Counted from the first letter of the stretch, positions 16,234 to 25,805 are shown. The stretch: DNA of 64,000 nucleotides from Halalkalicoccus sp. CG83 (GCF_037081715.1 NZ_JAZDDH010000001.1:1240001-1304000), one strand, 5' to 3'. Program-made: numbers and translations. The notes: generated by a model not told the origin, from the sequence alone.

Positions 16234-17730
16234 CTACGACCTCCAGAACCCTCTCGTGAACAGGACGAGCACAGGGACGATCTCGATCCGACCGACCCAC
16301 ATGAGGACGATCATGAGGAGCTTCGTCGTCGTGGGAAAGCCCTCGTAGGTGCCGAACGGGCCGGCGATGCCGAAGCCGGGGCCGATGTTGAAGAAAGTCG
16401 CACCGGCCGCCCCCATCGCGTCGAACTCGCTGATCTCGAGGCCGACGCGCGCGCCGTCGACGACGACGAAGACCGTCGCCGCCGCGAACAGCAGCAGGTT
16501 TACGAGCGTGAACGCGTAGATGTCGCTGATCGTCTCCTCGTCGACCACCGTGCCGCTCAGACGAACCGGCCGGATCGCCTCGGGGTGTATCGCCGTGAAG
16601 AGGTCGCGGCGAAACCCCTTGATGACGACCAGCCAGCGAAGCGTCTTGATCGAACAGGTCGTGCTGCCGGCCATCCCGCCGATGAACATACAGGTCAGCA
16701 GGACGTGTTTCGCGCCGGCCTCCCACAGATCGAAGTCGGCGTTGGCGTAGCCCGTGGTCGTCATCATCGAGACGGTGTTGAACACCGCGTAGCGCACGGT
16801 CTGCTCCATGGAGCCGCCGTACGAGTCATCCAGAACGAGCAGGATCGCCGTCATCGCACTGAGCGCCGCGAGCAACCCGATGTAGAAGCGGAACTCCTCG
16901 CTGTCGATCAGTCTGCGTCGGTCGCCCTGTAGCGCGAAGTAGATGAGCACGAAGTTCGTCGCCCCGAGGATCATGAACAGCGTGATGACCCACTGCACCG
17001 CCGGTGAGAACGCCGCGATGCTGTCGGGTTCCGGCGAGAACCCCGACGTCGAGACCGCCGTCAGCGGGTGGGCGATCGCGTTGTACAGCCCCATGTTCGG
17101 GGCCATTCCCACGAGATGCAACCCGTAGAGGACGGCGACGAGAAGGAGGGTCAGCCCGACGTAGAGCTCGCCGAGCAATCGGGCGGTCTTGGCGATCCGC
17201 GGGGTGAGTTTGTTGACGTCGCGGGTCTGGGTTTCGGTCTCCATCAGCTGGGCGCCCCCGACCCCGAGCTGCGAGAGGATGGCCGTCGCGAGCACGAGGA
17301 TGCCGAGCCCGCCGAGCCACTGGCTGATCTGGCGCCACATCATGATCGAGCGGTCGTGGATCTCGAACTCCACCAGGACGGTCGCACCCGTCGTCGTGAC
17401 CCCACTCATCGACTCGAACAGCGCGTTGACGGGGTGGGCGACCGAGCCGGTCCCCGCGAGGACGAACGGTATCGCGCCGACGAGCGGCACGACGAACCAC
17501 GTCACCGCGACCATGAGAAACGCCTCCCGGGGGCCGAGACGGCCCCCGTTCCCGAGCCGCGCTAACGCCTCGCCGGCGCCGAGTGAGACGAGTATGGGGA
17601 CGAGAAACGGTAGAACCGGCTCGGCGTAGTAGATCGCGACCAGAATCGGGAAGCTGAGCGGGACGGCGAGCCACCGGAGAACGATTCCGATGAGGCCGAG
17701 ACTCACCCGCCAATCGACGTTCGTCCTCAT
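16234..17730 (-). CDS. trkH: TrkH family potassium uptake protein (copy 1)
   Basis: This 498-residue membrane protein has the four M1-P-M2 repeats of TrkH/KtrB. The P-loops read SMSGVTTTGATVL, AVSTSGFSPEPD, SMMTTTGYANADF and GGMAGSTTCSIKTLR. The first three keep the selectivity-filter Gly. The fourth has Thr-Cys-Ser where the usual TrkH motif is STGGG, which may change ion selectivity or conductance. The N-terminus RTNVDWRVSLGLIGIVLRWL resembles the second TrkH at 31562. It is encoded just upstream of the RCK channel protein at 14340, which may act as its gating partner or work in parallel. Confidence 0.9.
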   Translation of the reverse strand: MRTNVDWRVSLGLIGIVLRWLAVPLSFPILVAIYYAEPVLPFLVPILVSLGAGEALARLGNGGRLGPREAFLMVAVTWFVVPLVGAIPFVLAGTGSVAHPVNALFESMSGVTTTGATVLVEFEIHDRSIMMWRQISQWLGGLGILVLATAILSQLGVGGAQLMETETQTRDVNKLTPRIAKTARLLGELYVGLTLLLVAVLYGLHLVGMAPNMGLYNAIAHPLTAVSTSGFSPEPDSIAAFSPAVQWVITLFMILGATNFVLIYFALQGDRRRLIDSEEFRFYIGLLAALSAMTAILLVLDDSYGGSMEQTVRYAVFNTVSMMTTTGYANADFDLWEAGAKHVLLTCMFIGGMAGSTTCSIKTLRWLVVIKGFRRDLFTAIHPEAIRPVRLSGTVVDEETISDIYAFTLVNLLLFAAATVFVVVDGARVGLEISEFDAMGAAGATFFNIGPGFGIAGPFGTYEGFPTTTKLLMIVLMWVGRIEIVPVLVLFTRGFWRS

Positions 17731-17847
17731 GGTCTTCGTCGGTTGAGACGGTCACCAGTTCCGTACACGGTAGTGCTAGCCGAGCATTCTCGCATAAGGA
17801 GTTCGTTCCGCCTCGCGGGATTCCTCCACGACCCTTCTAGCGCCGTG

Positions 17848-18730
17848 TCACGGCCCCGGCCCGAAAACGCGCTCTTTCAGCGTCCGTTCCCGCGATCGTT
17901 CGGCGAGAAGAACGGGCAGATCGAGCGATTCGACGATATCGAACGCCAGTGATCCGTGAAGTAACCTGCTCAACAGTCCCCGTTCCGTCGCACCGATGAT
18001 GACCATCGTGTGCTCCGAAGCAGCGGTCCTGACGGCGTCTTCAATGTCGCCGGACGTCTCGATTCTGGTTTCGGCGGAGTTGAGCCGTTGCTCTGCGGCC
18101 CAGCTAGCGAGGAACTGGCGGGCCTGCTCTTTCTCCCCGTCGCCAGTAGTGACGTGCAGTGGCGTTATCTCGGAGCCGTACTCCGCTCTCAGCAACCGTG
18201 CGATCTCGGCGCTGAGTGTCGGAGTCCGGACCGCCCGCGGTCGGAACCAGGATCCGTGAAGCGTCGAACTCGCCGTCCTTCAGAACGAGGAAATCACAGG
18301 GGAGATCGCGTGTCAGGTCGTCGATCCCTCTTTCCGCTCGTCCCGGCGAGAGATGTGTCTCCTCGCTCCAGCCCATGACGACGAGATCCACGTCGTGTGT
18401 TCGGGCCGTGTTGAAAACGGATCTGAACGAGTGACGGGAGAGCACGTTGCGGGTCGTAACCGGGACGCCGTACGTCTCGGCGTCAGCTCGTGCAGCAGCG
18501 AGCAACTCTTCGGACTCCGCGTCGATCCTATCGAGATACGCGGCTCCCGCCTCGAGCGGCGTCTGATCCGGGACTCGAACGATGTGGATCGCGAGAACGG
18601 AACCCTGCTTCTGATGAGCGATAGCGCTGGCCAACGTTATCAGATCCTTCTCGTGTGCTGGGTTCGCGAGTGGGACCAGTATCGTCGGTGCAGATTGCTG
18701 CGTCTCTCCCGTCGACATCGGTATACGCAT
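17848..18730 (-). pseudogene. Tandem-Usp protein gene broken by a one-base insertion
   Basis: The first frame, from 18730, encodes a Usp domain of the same tandem type as the transporter tails: PTILVPLANPAHEKDLI, VRVPDQTPLEAGAAYLDRID, LPCDFLVLKD, then ILVPTAGGPDSD. Directly after that Asp the homologous continuation LSAE-IARLLRAEYG lies in another frame, which runs through IIGATERGLLSRLLHGSL and LLAERSRERTLKERVFG to a stop at 17848. Compared with the intact paralogues, a single extra base near 18217 (a T on the plus strand, an A in the gene) explains the break. No transporter domain is attached. A TATA-like ATTATTG lies about 25 nt upstream of the ATG at 18730, fitting a leaderless mRNA; ATGs at 18718 and 18751 are alternatives. 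Confidence 0.85.
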
Positions 18731-18988
18731 GTTTTGGACGTTGTCGATCAATAATGCGTTGGTGAGTCGAGAGGTTCCAGACCCTCTCTCCGTTCTTCGG
18801 CTATCTGCTTCTCAGCAGCACCCTACGAGCGGGTGGTTCCCCTGGGGATTTCAGCAGAAGAACGCGTGTCTAGTGGGTGCAATCGGTTCGATTCGTGATC
18901 CGGTGTCCTCTATCCCGTGGGGGAGCCCTTCGAGGGGTCGAGACGGGACCGTCTCGTTCGTGAGCCTCGTCGAGGTCCCGTTCGACCC

Positions 18989-19426
18989 TCAGTCGTTCGA
19001 CCTTGACGGGAAGACGACGACGGGTCGGTTGGCGCGCTTCATGATCGAGTAGCCGGGCGAGCCCGAGAGGATATCGACCAGTCGGTTCGACTCGCGGGGA
19101 GTGAAGGCGATCGCGGTGACGTCCTCCTCCTCGGCGGCCTCGAAGATCGTCTCGGCGACGTCCGTCCCGTAGAGGATCCGCGTCTCGAGCGGGATCCCCT
19201 TCGCCTCGCACTCCTCGGCGACGATCTCGAAGACCTCCTCTGCGCGCTCCTCCTGCTGGGTCGGCGAGGTCGGATCGAGCGAGCCGCCGCCCTTCTCGAC
19301 GACGTTGACGCAGATCACCGATCCGTTCGCGCCGGCGATCCGTGGGAGCGCCAGTTCGCAGGTCGTCCGGGCGTCCTTGGGGCCCACGATCGGCAGCAGG
19401 ACCCGCTCGAGAATGTTCTCGGACAT
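18989..19426 (-). CDS. Universal stress protein, single domain
   Basis: This 145-residue protein starts SENILERVLLPIVGPKDAR. It has the Usp alpha/beta fold pattern: VLLPI, ICVNVVEKGGG, an ERAEEVFEIVAEEC helix, ETRILYGTDVAETIFEAA and ITAIAFTPR-type core strands. The C-terminal loop reads FTPRESNRLVDILSGSPGYS, which lacks the Gly-2x-Gly-9x-Gly ATP motif of UspFG-type proteins, so nucleotide binding is doubtful. It is divergent from the APC-Usp gene starting at 19649. The Usp at 23078 is its closest relative in the window and also precedes an APC-Usp gene. The ATG at 19426 is preferred because the upstream frame is not protein-like. Confidence 0.88.
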   Translation of the reverse strand: MSENILERVLLPIVGPKDARTTCELALPRIAGANGSVICVNVVEKGGGSLDPTSPTQQEERAEEVFEIVAEECEAKGIPLETRILYGTDVAETIFEAAEEEDVTAIAFTPRESNRLVDILSGSPGYSIMKRANRPVVVFPSRSND

Positions 19427-19648
19427 GTGATCAAGCGTACGCCGTCGGCGGTTGTTAACCCCGGGGTCGGAGTTGTAATGGACGGAGCGATCCGCACTTT
19501 CCAAGCGGGAGTTCGTTTCGGGTCCGCGACGCTTCGGATCAGTTAAGGAACCTGGGACGGAACCAGGTGGCATGACGGTTCTCGATGCCGACGAATCCTG
19601 TCTCGGGTATGGGGAACGGGTCGAATCTTCGGCAGCTCGACGGTAACC

Positions 19649-21935
19649 ATGTCGGGCGACGAGGAACTCGCGAAGGACCTCGGGTTGCTCTCGGCGCTAA
19701 CTATCGGCATCGGGACGATGATCGGCGCGGGGATCTTCGTTCTGCCAGGCGCGGCGGTCGAGATGGCCGGTCCGCTCGCGGCGGCGTCGTTCGTCCTCGG
19801 CGGGGTGATCGCGCTGTTCACCGCGCTGTCGGCGAGCGAACTCGGCACCGCGATGCCCAAATCCGGCGGTGCCTACTACTACATCAACCGCGCGCTCGGA
19901 CCGTTGTTCGGCTCGATCGCCGGCTGGGGCAACTGGATCGGCCTCACCTTCGCCTCGGCGTTCTACATGTTCGGCTTCGGCCAGTACATCGCCGAGTTCG
20001 TCTCGGTGCCCGGCATCGCCCTGGGTCCGCTGGCGTTCACTGGCCCGGAGATCATCGCGCTGTGTGGCGCCGTGTTCTTCACCGTCGTCAACTACGTCGG
20101 CGCGAAGGAGACCGGTCGACTCCAGAACGTCATCGTCATCACGCTCGTGGGGATCCTAACGGTGTTCACGCTGTTCGGCGTGATGAACGCCGACCTCGAG
20201 ACGCTTCGCCCGATCGCGCCCGACGGGTTCTCGGCGCTGTTGCCCGTCACGGGGCTGGTGTTCGTCTCGTATCTCGGCTTCGTCCAGATCACGTCGGTCG
20301 CAGAGGAGATCAAGAACCCCGGCCGGAACCTCCCGATCGCGATCGTCGGGAGCGTCGTCATCGTGACGACGATCTACGCGCTCGTCCTGCTCGCCGTCCT
20401 CGCCGCCGTACCGAACGAGGTCGTCGCCGGCAACGACACCGCGGTCGTTCAGGTGGCCGAACTGCTCATCGGCCCCATCGGGGCAATCGCGCTGCTGATC
20501 GGCGGCCTGCTCGCGACGGCCTCCTCGGCGAACGCCTCGATCCTCTCCTCGTCGCGGATCAACTTCGCGATGGGTCGCGATAAGCTGATCAGCCCGGCGC
20601 TGAACGAGATCCACGAGCAGTTCGGGACGCCGTACCGCTCGATCGCCGTGACCGGCGCGCTGATCGTGGTGTTCATCGTCTTCGGCGACCTCGAACTGCT
20701 CGCGACCGCGAGCAGCGTGCTCCACCTCGTCGTCTACGGGCTGTTGAACGTCGCGCTGATCGTCATGCGCGAGGCCGAACCCAGCGGCTATAACCCCGAT
20801 TTCACCGTTCCGCTGTATCCGATCACGCCGATCCTCGGCGCGATCCTGTCGTTCGCGCTGAATCGGCTTCATCGAGCCGTTCGTGATCGCGCTCTCGGGG
20901 CTGTTCGTCGTCCTCGCGGCGCTCTGGTACCTGCTCTACGCGCGGTCGAAGACCGATCGCGAGGGCGTGCTGAGCGAGTACGTCCTCTCGCGATCGGATG
21001 AGATGCCCGACGCCGCGGTGAACGCGGCCGAATCGGTCCAACCCGAGAGCTCCGACTATCGGGTGATGGTCTCGCTCGCGAACCCCCGCACCGAACAGCA
21101 CCTCATCACGCTGGCGAGCACGATCGCCAAACAGCACGGCGGTACCGTGCACGCGACGCACATCGTCCAGGTGCCCGATCAGACGCCGCTGCGCGCCGCC
21201 TCCGAACACGTCGACCGGCTCGACAGCGAGTCCGAGACGCTGCTCGAACGCGCCGAGCGCGACGCCGAGACGTTCGGCGTCCCCGTCGAGACCCACACCA
21301 TCGCCTCGCATCGTTCGTTCGAGGAGGTGTTCGACGCCGCCCGGACCCTCGAGGCGGACGTCGCGATCGTGGGTTGGGGCGGCGGCGACGACTGGGTGAC
21401 CGGCCGCGTCGAGAGCACGTTCGACGAACTCGCCCACGACCTGCCGTGTGACTTCCTCGTGCTCAAGGACCGCGGACTCGACGCCGACCGGGTGCTCGTT
21501 CCCACCGCGGGCGGCCCCGACTCCGATCTCAGCGCTGAGGTCGCCCGGAACCTGCGCGACGGGGAGGGAGCGGAGGTCTCGCTGCTGTACGTCGTCGATA
21601 GCGAGGACGAACGCGAGGAAGGCGAGGCGTTCCTCGCCGAGTGGGCCGCGAGCCACGACCTCGAGGACGCTGAGGTACTGATCGACGAGTCGGGCGACGT
21701 CGAGGGGGCGATCGAGCGGGGCGCCGAGGATCACACGCTGGTGATCATCGGGGCGACCGAGCGGGGCCTGTTCTCGCGGCTGGTGCGCGGATCGCTCGCC
21801 TACGACGTGGTCGACGAGGTCGAGTGTTCCGTGCTGCTCGCCGAGCGGCCCTCCGAGCGCTCGATCCGCGAGCGGCTGTTCGGTAGTGGACGCCGAGACG
21901 AGGATCCGGACGAGTTCCAGGAAGCCGTCGACTGA
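19649..21935 (+). pseudogene. APC permease-tandem Usp fusion broken by a one-base insertion
   Basis: The first frame, from 19649, encodes an APC-superfamily amino acid permease: ELAKDLGLLSALTIGIGTMI, GAGIFVLPG, AMPKSGGAYYYINRALGPLF and NPGRNLPIAI. It is cut at SFALNRLHRAV near 20860. The expected continuation (IGFIEPFVIALSGLFVVLAALW, then YLLYARSK) lies in another frame, joined if one A at 20861 or 20862 is removed. That second frame continues through two Usp domains (SDYRVMVSLANPRTEQ, LPCDFLVLKD, VLVPTAGGPDSDL, IIGATERGLFSRLV) to the stop at 21935. The intact paralogue at 23520-25805 has the same architecture. Unless it is a sequencing error or is recoded, the product is a permease missing its last helices and tail. 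Confidence 0.88.
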
Positions 21936-22045
21936 GACGCGACGAGCGGGACCGTCGCGGTCGGGCCGCGGTCACCCCCGTAGCGCCGCTTCGTTCGATC
22001 GGTGCTGGTACGAACGCCGAAACCCCTCGTTTCGAAGCCATCCGT

Positions 22046-22816
22046 CTACTCGGACGAGCCGATGAACGCGTTCACGGTTCGGTCGTCGGCACCGCCCCGG
22101 GAGAACACCGTCACGACGTCGTCCGGTCGAACGTGCGTATCACCGTGAGGCGTAAGGACGTCTCCCTCCCGTTCGATGGCGATGATCAACGGGTCGTCGC
22201 TGATGACGCCCCGCTCGACCGCCTCCGAGATCGTCACGTCCGCGATCGGAGCGTCGGTCCGCACCGTCAGTTCCATGACCTCCGAATCGCCCGAGAGGCT
22301 GACGAAGTCGGTCGGCGGTTTCCGGCGTTCGTCCTCGTCGGGACCGAAGGGAGCGTACGGCTGGACCGCCTCGTGTTCGACGAGCATCTCGTCCTCGATC
22401 TCGACGCCGATCTCGGAGAGGGCGGTGCCGATCCGTCGGAGATCGGTGGTGTCCTCCCCGACGGCGAGGACGTGGAAGTTCCGTCGGCCGCCCATCAGCA
22501 GCCGGATGTTGACGACGCCCGGAATCGCGTACGCGGCGCGAGCGACCGATTCTCGCTCGGCGAACGGAACGCTACACATGAACAGGGCAGTGAGCCGTCC
22601 GCTGGTTCGTTCGAAATCGACGTGTGCGTGATACCCCGTCAGGATCTCCTCCTCCTCGAGCCGTTCGATCCGATTGCGGATCGTCCCCGGCGAGACGCTT
22701 ACGGCTTCGGCGATCTTCGGCGCGGAACTGGCGCGGGCGTCGGCCATGAGTTCGTAGATGATCCGTCGGTCGATCTCGTCGAGCCGGTACCCCGACTCCG
22801 CGTCTTGCCTGCGCAC
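22046..22816 (-). CDS. Lrp/AsnC-type regulator with a C-terminal RCK_C (TrkA-C) domain
   Basis: This 256-residue protein has an AsnC-type winged helix at about residues 10-60 (YRLDEIDRRIIYEL, VSPGTIRNRIERLEEEEIL). An Lrp-like ligand-binding (RAM) domain follows at about 65-145 (TALFMCSVPFAER, PGVVNIRLLMGGRRNFHVLA). After a linker comes a TrkA-C domain at about 175-250 (VMELTVRTDAPIADVTISE, VLTPHGDTHVRPDDVVTVFS). TrkA-C domains bind small ligands such as c-di-AMP in other systems, so this regulator could link DNA binding to a K+-homeostasis signal. The GTG at 22816 is chosen because a GGAGG site lies about 11 nt upstream and a TATA element a little further out. It is divergent from the Usp/APC-Usp operon, its likely target. 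A decayed copy lies at 8515. Confidence 0.87.
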   Translation of the reverse strand: MRRQDAESGYRLDEIDRRIIYELMADARASSAPKIAEAVSVSPGTIRNRIERLEEEEILTGYHAHVDFERTSGRLTALFMCSVPFAERESVARAAYAIPGVVNIRLLMGGRRNFHVLAVGEDTTDLRRIGTALSEIGVEIEDEMLVEHEAVQPYAPFGPDEDERRKPPTDFVSLSGDSEVMELTVRTDAPIADVTISEAVERGVISDDPLIIAIEREGDVLTPHGDTHVRPDDVVTVFSRGGADDRTVNAFIGSSE

Positions 22817-22827
22817 GGCTGGTCTTC

Positions 22828-22854
22828 CCTCCGTACGACCCGCTCGCTTAAAAA
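22828..22854 (-). promoter_or_regulatory. Promoter and ribosome-binding site of the Lrp-RCK_C regulator
   Basis: On the minus strand the TATA-like TTTTTAAG occupies 22847-22854 and a GGAGG ribosome-binding site lies at 22828-22832. The GTG start is at 22816. This pairing decides the start codon, since the frame itself is open much further upstream. Confidence 0.6.
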
Positions 22855-22982
22855 CCACGCCCCTCCGGATCGGCGTCGCACGTCCGAGATGATTCACTTT
22901 CCAAGGGATTTCAACCGAGTATTCTCTCTTAATGCTGAATGACACCGGGCCCTTTATCTCTATCGGGGCGATGGGACCGAAC

Positions 22983-23081
22983 ATGAACCCGTCCGACATC
23001 CTCCGTCGAGCCGTCCGTTCACGCGAACGGAACCGAACTCGGGGACAGACGCCGCTCGAACCGCCGCGGGTGCCCCTATGA
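22983..23081 (+). CDS. Possible 32-residue leader ORF overlapping the Usp start
   Basis: A TATA-like TTTATCTC at 22952-22959 would place a transcription start close to the ATG at 22983. That frame encodes NPSDILRRAVRSRERNRTR and ends in a TGA at 23079-23081, overlapping the ATG of the Usp gene (23078) as ATGA. The peptide is Arg-rich and unlike the acidic haloarchaeal norm. Its role could be translational coupling of the Usp gene. Nothing but position supports it, so it could also be chance. Confidence 0.3.
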   Translation: MNPSDILRRAVRSRERNRTRGQTPLEPPRVPL

Positions 23082-23518
23082 CGCGAACGTTCACCGAGAC
23101 GGTCGTCATCCCGCTGGCGAGCCCGAAGGACGCGAAGCGGACGGCCGCGGCCGTCGTCCCGTATCTCGATCCGCCGCCGGATCACGTGCTCGCCGTCACC
23201 GTCGTCGAGAAGACGCCGGGTGGTATAGACAAGGCGCCGCTCGAACAGATGACCGAACGCGCCGAGGAGACACTCGAGATCGTCGCCGAACGGTTCGATG
23301 AGGCCGGCGTCCCGATCGAGACGCGCGTCCTCTACGGGGGGAACGTGATCGAGGCGATCCTCGACGCCGCCCGGGAGGCGGACGCGAGCTCGATCGTGAT
23401 GACGCCCCGGAACGCGAGCCGGTGGGTGAAGCTTCTCAGCGGCGACACGGCGCTCTCACTGATGATGAACACGGATCGACCGCTGATCGTCGTGCCCGAT
23501 CCCGAGGAGGCCGACTGA
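23078..23518 (+). CDS. Universal stress protein, single domain
   Basis: This 146-residue Usp reads TRTFTETVVIPLASPKDAKR, VLAVTVVEKTPGGID, ERAEETLEIVAERF, ETRVLYGGNVIEAIL and IVMTPRNASRWVKLL. The ATP-binding glycines of the Usp family are replaced in this last loop, as in the relative at 18989. The stop is separated by one base from the start of the APC-Usp gene, so the two form an operon. A free Usp of this class beside an APC-Usp fusion occurs twice in the window, which suggests a functional pair. Confidence 0.88.
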   Translation: MTRTFTETVVIPLASPKDAKRTAAAVVPYLDPPPDHVLAVTVVEKTPGGIDKAPLEQMTERAEETLEIVAERFDEAGVPIETRVLYGGNVIEAILDAAREADASSIVMTPRNASRWVKLLSGDTALSLMMNTDRPLIVVPDPEEAD

Positions 23519-23519
23519 G

Positions 23520-25805
23520 ATGGCGGACGACCAGGAGCTCGCGAAGGACCTCGGCTTGCTCTCGGCGCTGACCATCGGCATCGGGACGATGATCGGCGCG
23601 GGCATCTTCGTCCTACCGGGCGTCGCCGCCCAGGAGGCCGGCCCGATCGTCGTCGTCTCGTTCGTCGTCGGCGGACTGGTCGCGCTGGTCAACGCCTTCT
23701 CGGTCGCCGAACTCGGCACCGCGATGCCCAAAGCCGGCGGCGCCTACTACTGGATCAACCGCGCGCTCGGCCCCGCGTTCGGGAGCATCGCCGGCATGGG
23801 CGACTGGATGGGCCTCGCGTTCGCCTCGGCGTTCTACTGCATCGGCTTCGGCGGCTACCTCACAACGTTCGTCCCGCTGCCGAGCGTGCTCTTCCTGAGC
23901 GACGTCCAGCTCGGCGCGCTGCTCGCGGGGGCGACGTTCGTCGCCGTCAACTACATCGGCGCGAAGGAGACCGGCGGCGTCCAGAGCGTCATCGTCCTGA
24001 TCCTGCTGGGGATCCTCGGCGTCTTCTCGATCGGCGGCTTTCTCACCTTCGACTACGCCACGCTCGTCGGCGACGGCGGGCTGGCGCCGTTCGGCACGGA
24101 CGCGATCCTCCCCGCGACCGCGCTGGTGTTCGTCTCCTTCCTGGGGTACGCGAAGATCGCAACCGTCGCCGAGGAGATGAAGAACCCCGGGCGAAACCTC
24201 CCGATCGCGGTCATCGGCAGCGTCTCGCTCGTCACAGTGATCTACGCGGTACTCGTGACGGTGATGGTCGGCGTGGTGCCGTGGCCCGACCTCAGCCTCG
24301 AGACGCCGGTCGCCCAGGCCTCTGAGGTCGCGTTCGCCGACGTCGGCCTTCCGACGATCGCCATCGCTGGGATCGCCTCGATGATGACCCTCGGCGCATT
24401 GCTCGCGACGGCCTCCTCGGCGAACGCCTCGATCCTCGCGTCGGCCCGGATCAACTTCGCGATGGGGCGAGACAAGCTGATCAGCGACGCGCTCAACGAG
24501 ATCCACACGAAGTTCGCGACGCCCTACCGATCGATCCTCGTCACCGGTGCGATCATCATCGTCCTCATCATCGGGCTCGGAAACGACCTCGAGATCCTCG
24601 CGAAGGCCGCGAGCGTGCTCCACCTCATCGTCTACGCGCTGATGAACGTCGCGCTGATCGTCTTTCGGCGCTCGGACCTCCCCGAGTACGACCCCGACTT
24701 CACCGTCCCGCTGTACCCGATCACGCCGATCGCCGGGGCGGTGCTCTCGACCGCGCTGATCGGCTTCATGGCCCCCGTCGAGATCGCGCTCTCGGCGCTG
24801 TTCGTCGTGGTCGCGATCGCGTGGTACTTCATCTACGCCCGCGGAGAGACCGAACACCAGGGGCTGCTCGGTCAGTACATCCTCTCGCGATCGGACGAGA
24901 TGCCCGACGCCGCGGTGAGCGTGGCCGAGACGGTCCGGCCCGAGTCGGCCGACTACCGGGTGATGGTACCGCTCTCGAACCCCAGAACCGAGACCAACCT
25001 CATCTCGCTGGCGAGCACGCTCGCGAAGGCCAACGACGGCGTCGTTCACGCCGTTCACATCGTCCAGGTGCCCGATCAGACGCCGCTCCAGCAGGGTTCG
25101 GAGCACGTCGAACGGATCGACGCCGAGTCCGGGACGCTGCTCGAGGCCGCCCGAGAGGACGCCGAGACGTTCGGCGCGCCCGTCGAGACGACGACGGTCG
25201 TCTCCCACGAGTCGTTCGAGGAGGTCTTCAACTCCGCCCGGCGGACCGAGGCCGACGCCGTGGTGATGGGCTGGAGTGAGAACCGACCGTGGGCGGCCGG
25301 CCGCGCCGAGGGCGCGCTCGACGAGCTCACTCACGACCTGCCGTGTGACTTCCTCGTGCTGAAGGACCGCGGGCTGGACGTCGGTCGCGTACTCGTGCCG
25401 ACCGCGGGCGGCCCCGACTCGGATCTCAGCGCCGAGGTCGCGCGCACGCTTCGCGATCAGGTGGGGTCGGAGGTCTCGCTGCTGTACGTCGTCGATGGCG
25501 AGGACGAGCGTGCGGAGGGCGAACGGTTCCTCGCCGACTGGGCCACGAGCCACGACCTCGAGGACGCGGAGGCGCTGATCGACGAGTCGGGCGACGTCGA
25601 GGGAGCGATCGAGCGGGCGGCCGCCGACCGAGACCTCGTGATCATCGGGGCGACCGAGCGCGGTCTGCTCTCGCGGCTGCTCGGCTCCTCGCTCGTGTTC
25701 GACGTGGTCGACGAGGTCGAGTGCTCGGTGCTGCTCGCGGAACGGCCCTCGACGCGCTCGTTGCGCGACCGGCTCTTCGGCTCCGGATCGGACGCCGAGG
25801 ACTGA
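23520..25805 (+). CDS. APC superfamily permease fused to two Usp domains
   Basis: This 761-residue protein has about 12 membrane helices over residues 10-430. Typical APC signatures are IGIGTMIGAGIFVLPGVAA in helix 1, AMPKAGGAYYWINRALGP in helix 3 and MKNPGRNLPIAVIGS. The cytoplasmic tail has two Usp repeats, at about 465-605 (YRVMVPLSNPRTE, VQVPDQTPLQQGSEHVERID, LPCDFLVLKD) and 610-755 (VLVPTAGGPDSDLSAEVAR, IIGATERGLLSRLL, LLAERPSTRSL). The Gly-2x-Gly of ATP-binding Usp proteins reads Gly-2x-Glu (GATE) in the second repeat. An amino acid or amine is the likely substrate, with the tail as a regulatory module. It is the intact paralogue of the broken gene at 19649. Confidence 0.92.
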   Translation: MADDQELAKDLGLLSALTIGIGTMIGAGIFVLPGVAAQEAGPIVVVSFVVGGLVALVNAFSVAELGTAMPKAGGAYYWINRALGPAFGSIAGMGDWMGLAFASAFYCIGFGGYLTTFVPLPSVLFLSDVQLGALLAGATFVAVNYIGAKETGGVQSVIVLILLGILGVFSIGGFLTFDYATLVGDGGLAPFGTDAILPATALVFVSFLGYAKIATVAEEMKNPGRNLPIAVIGSVSLVTVIYAVLVTVMVGVVPWPDLSLETPVAQASEVAFADVGLPTIAIAGIASMMTLGALLATASSANASILASARINFAMGRDKLISDALNEIHTKFATPYRSILVTGAIIIVLIIGLGNDLEILAKAASVLHLIVYALMNVALIVFRRSDLPEYDPDFTVPLYPITPIAGAVLSTALIGFMAPVEIALSALFVVVAIAWYFIYARGETEHQGLLGQYILSRSDEMPDAAVSVAETVRPESADYRVMVPLSNPRTETNLISLASTLAKANDGVVHAVHIVQVPDQTPLQQGSEHVERIDAESGTLLEAAREDAETFGAPVETTTVVSHESFEEVFNSARRTEADAVVMGWSENRPWAAGRAEGALDELTHDLPCDFLVLKDRGLDVGRVLVPTAGGPDSDLSAEVARTLRDQVGSEVSLLYVVDGEDERAEGERFLADWATSHDLEDAEALIDESGDVEGAIERAAADRDLVIIGATERGLLSRLLGSSLVFDVVDEVECSVLLAERPSTRSLRDRLFGSGSDAED

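Noticed and set aside
23613-25553. 646-codon minus-strand frame
   Set aside because: It is an antisense shadow of the APC-Usp gene. A matching but interrupted shadow lies opposite the broken paralogue.
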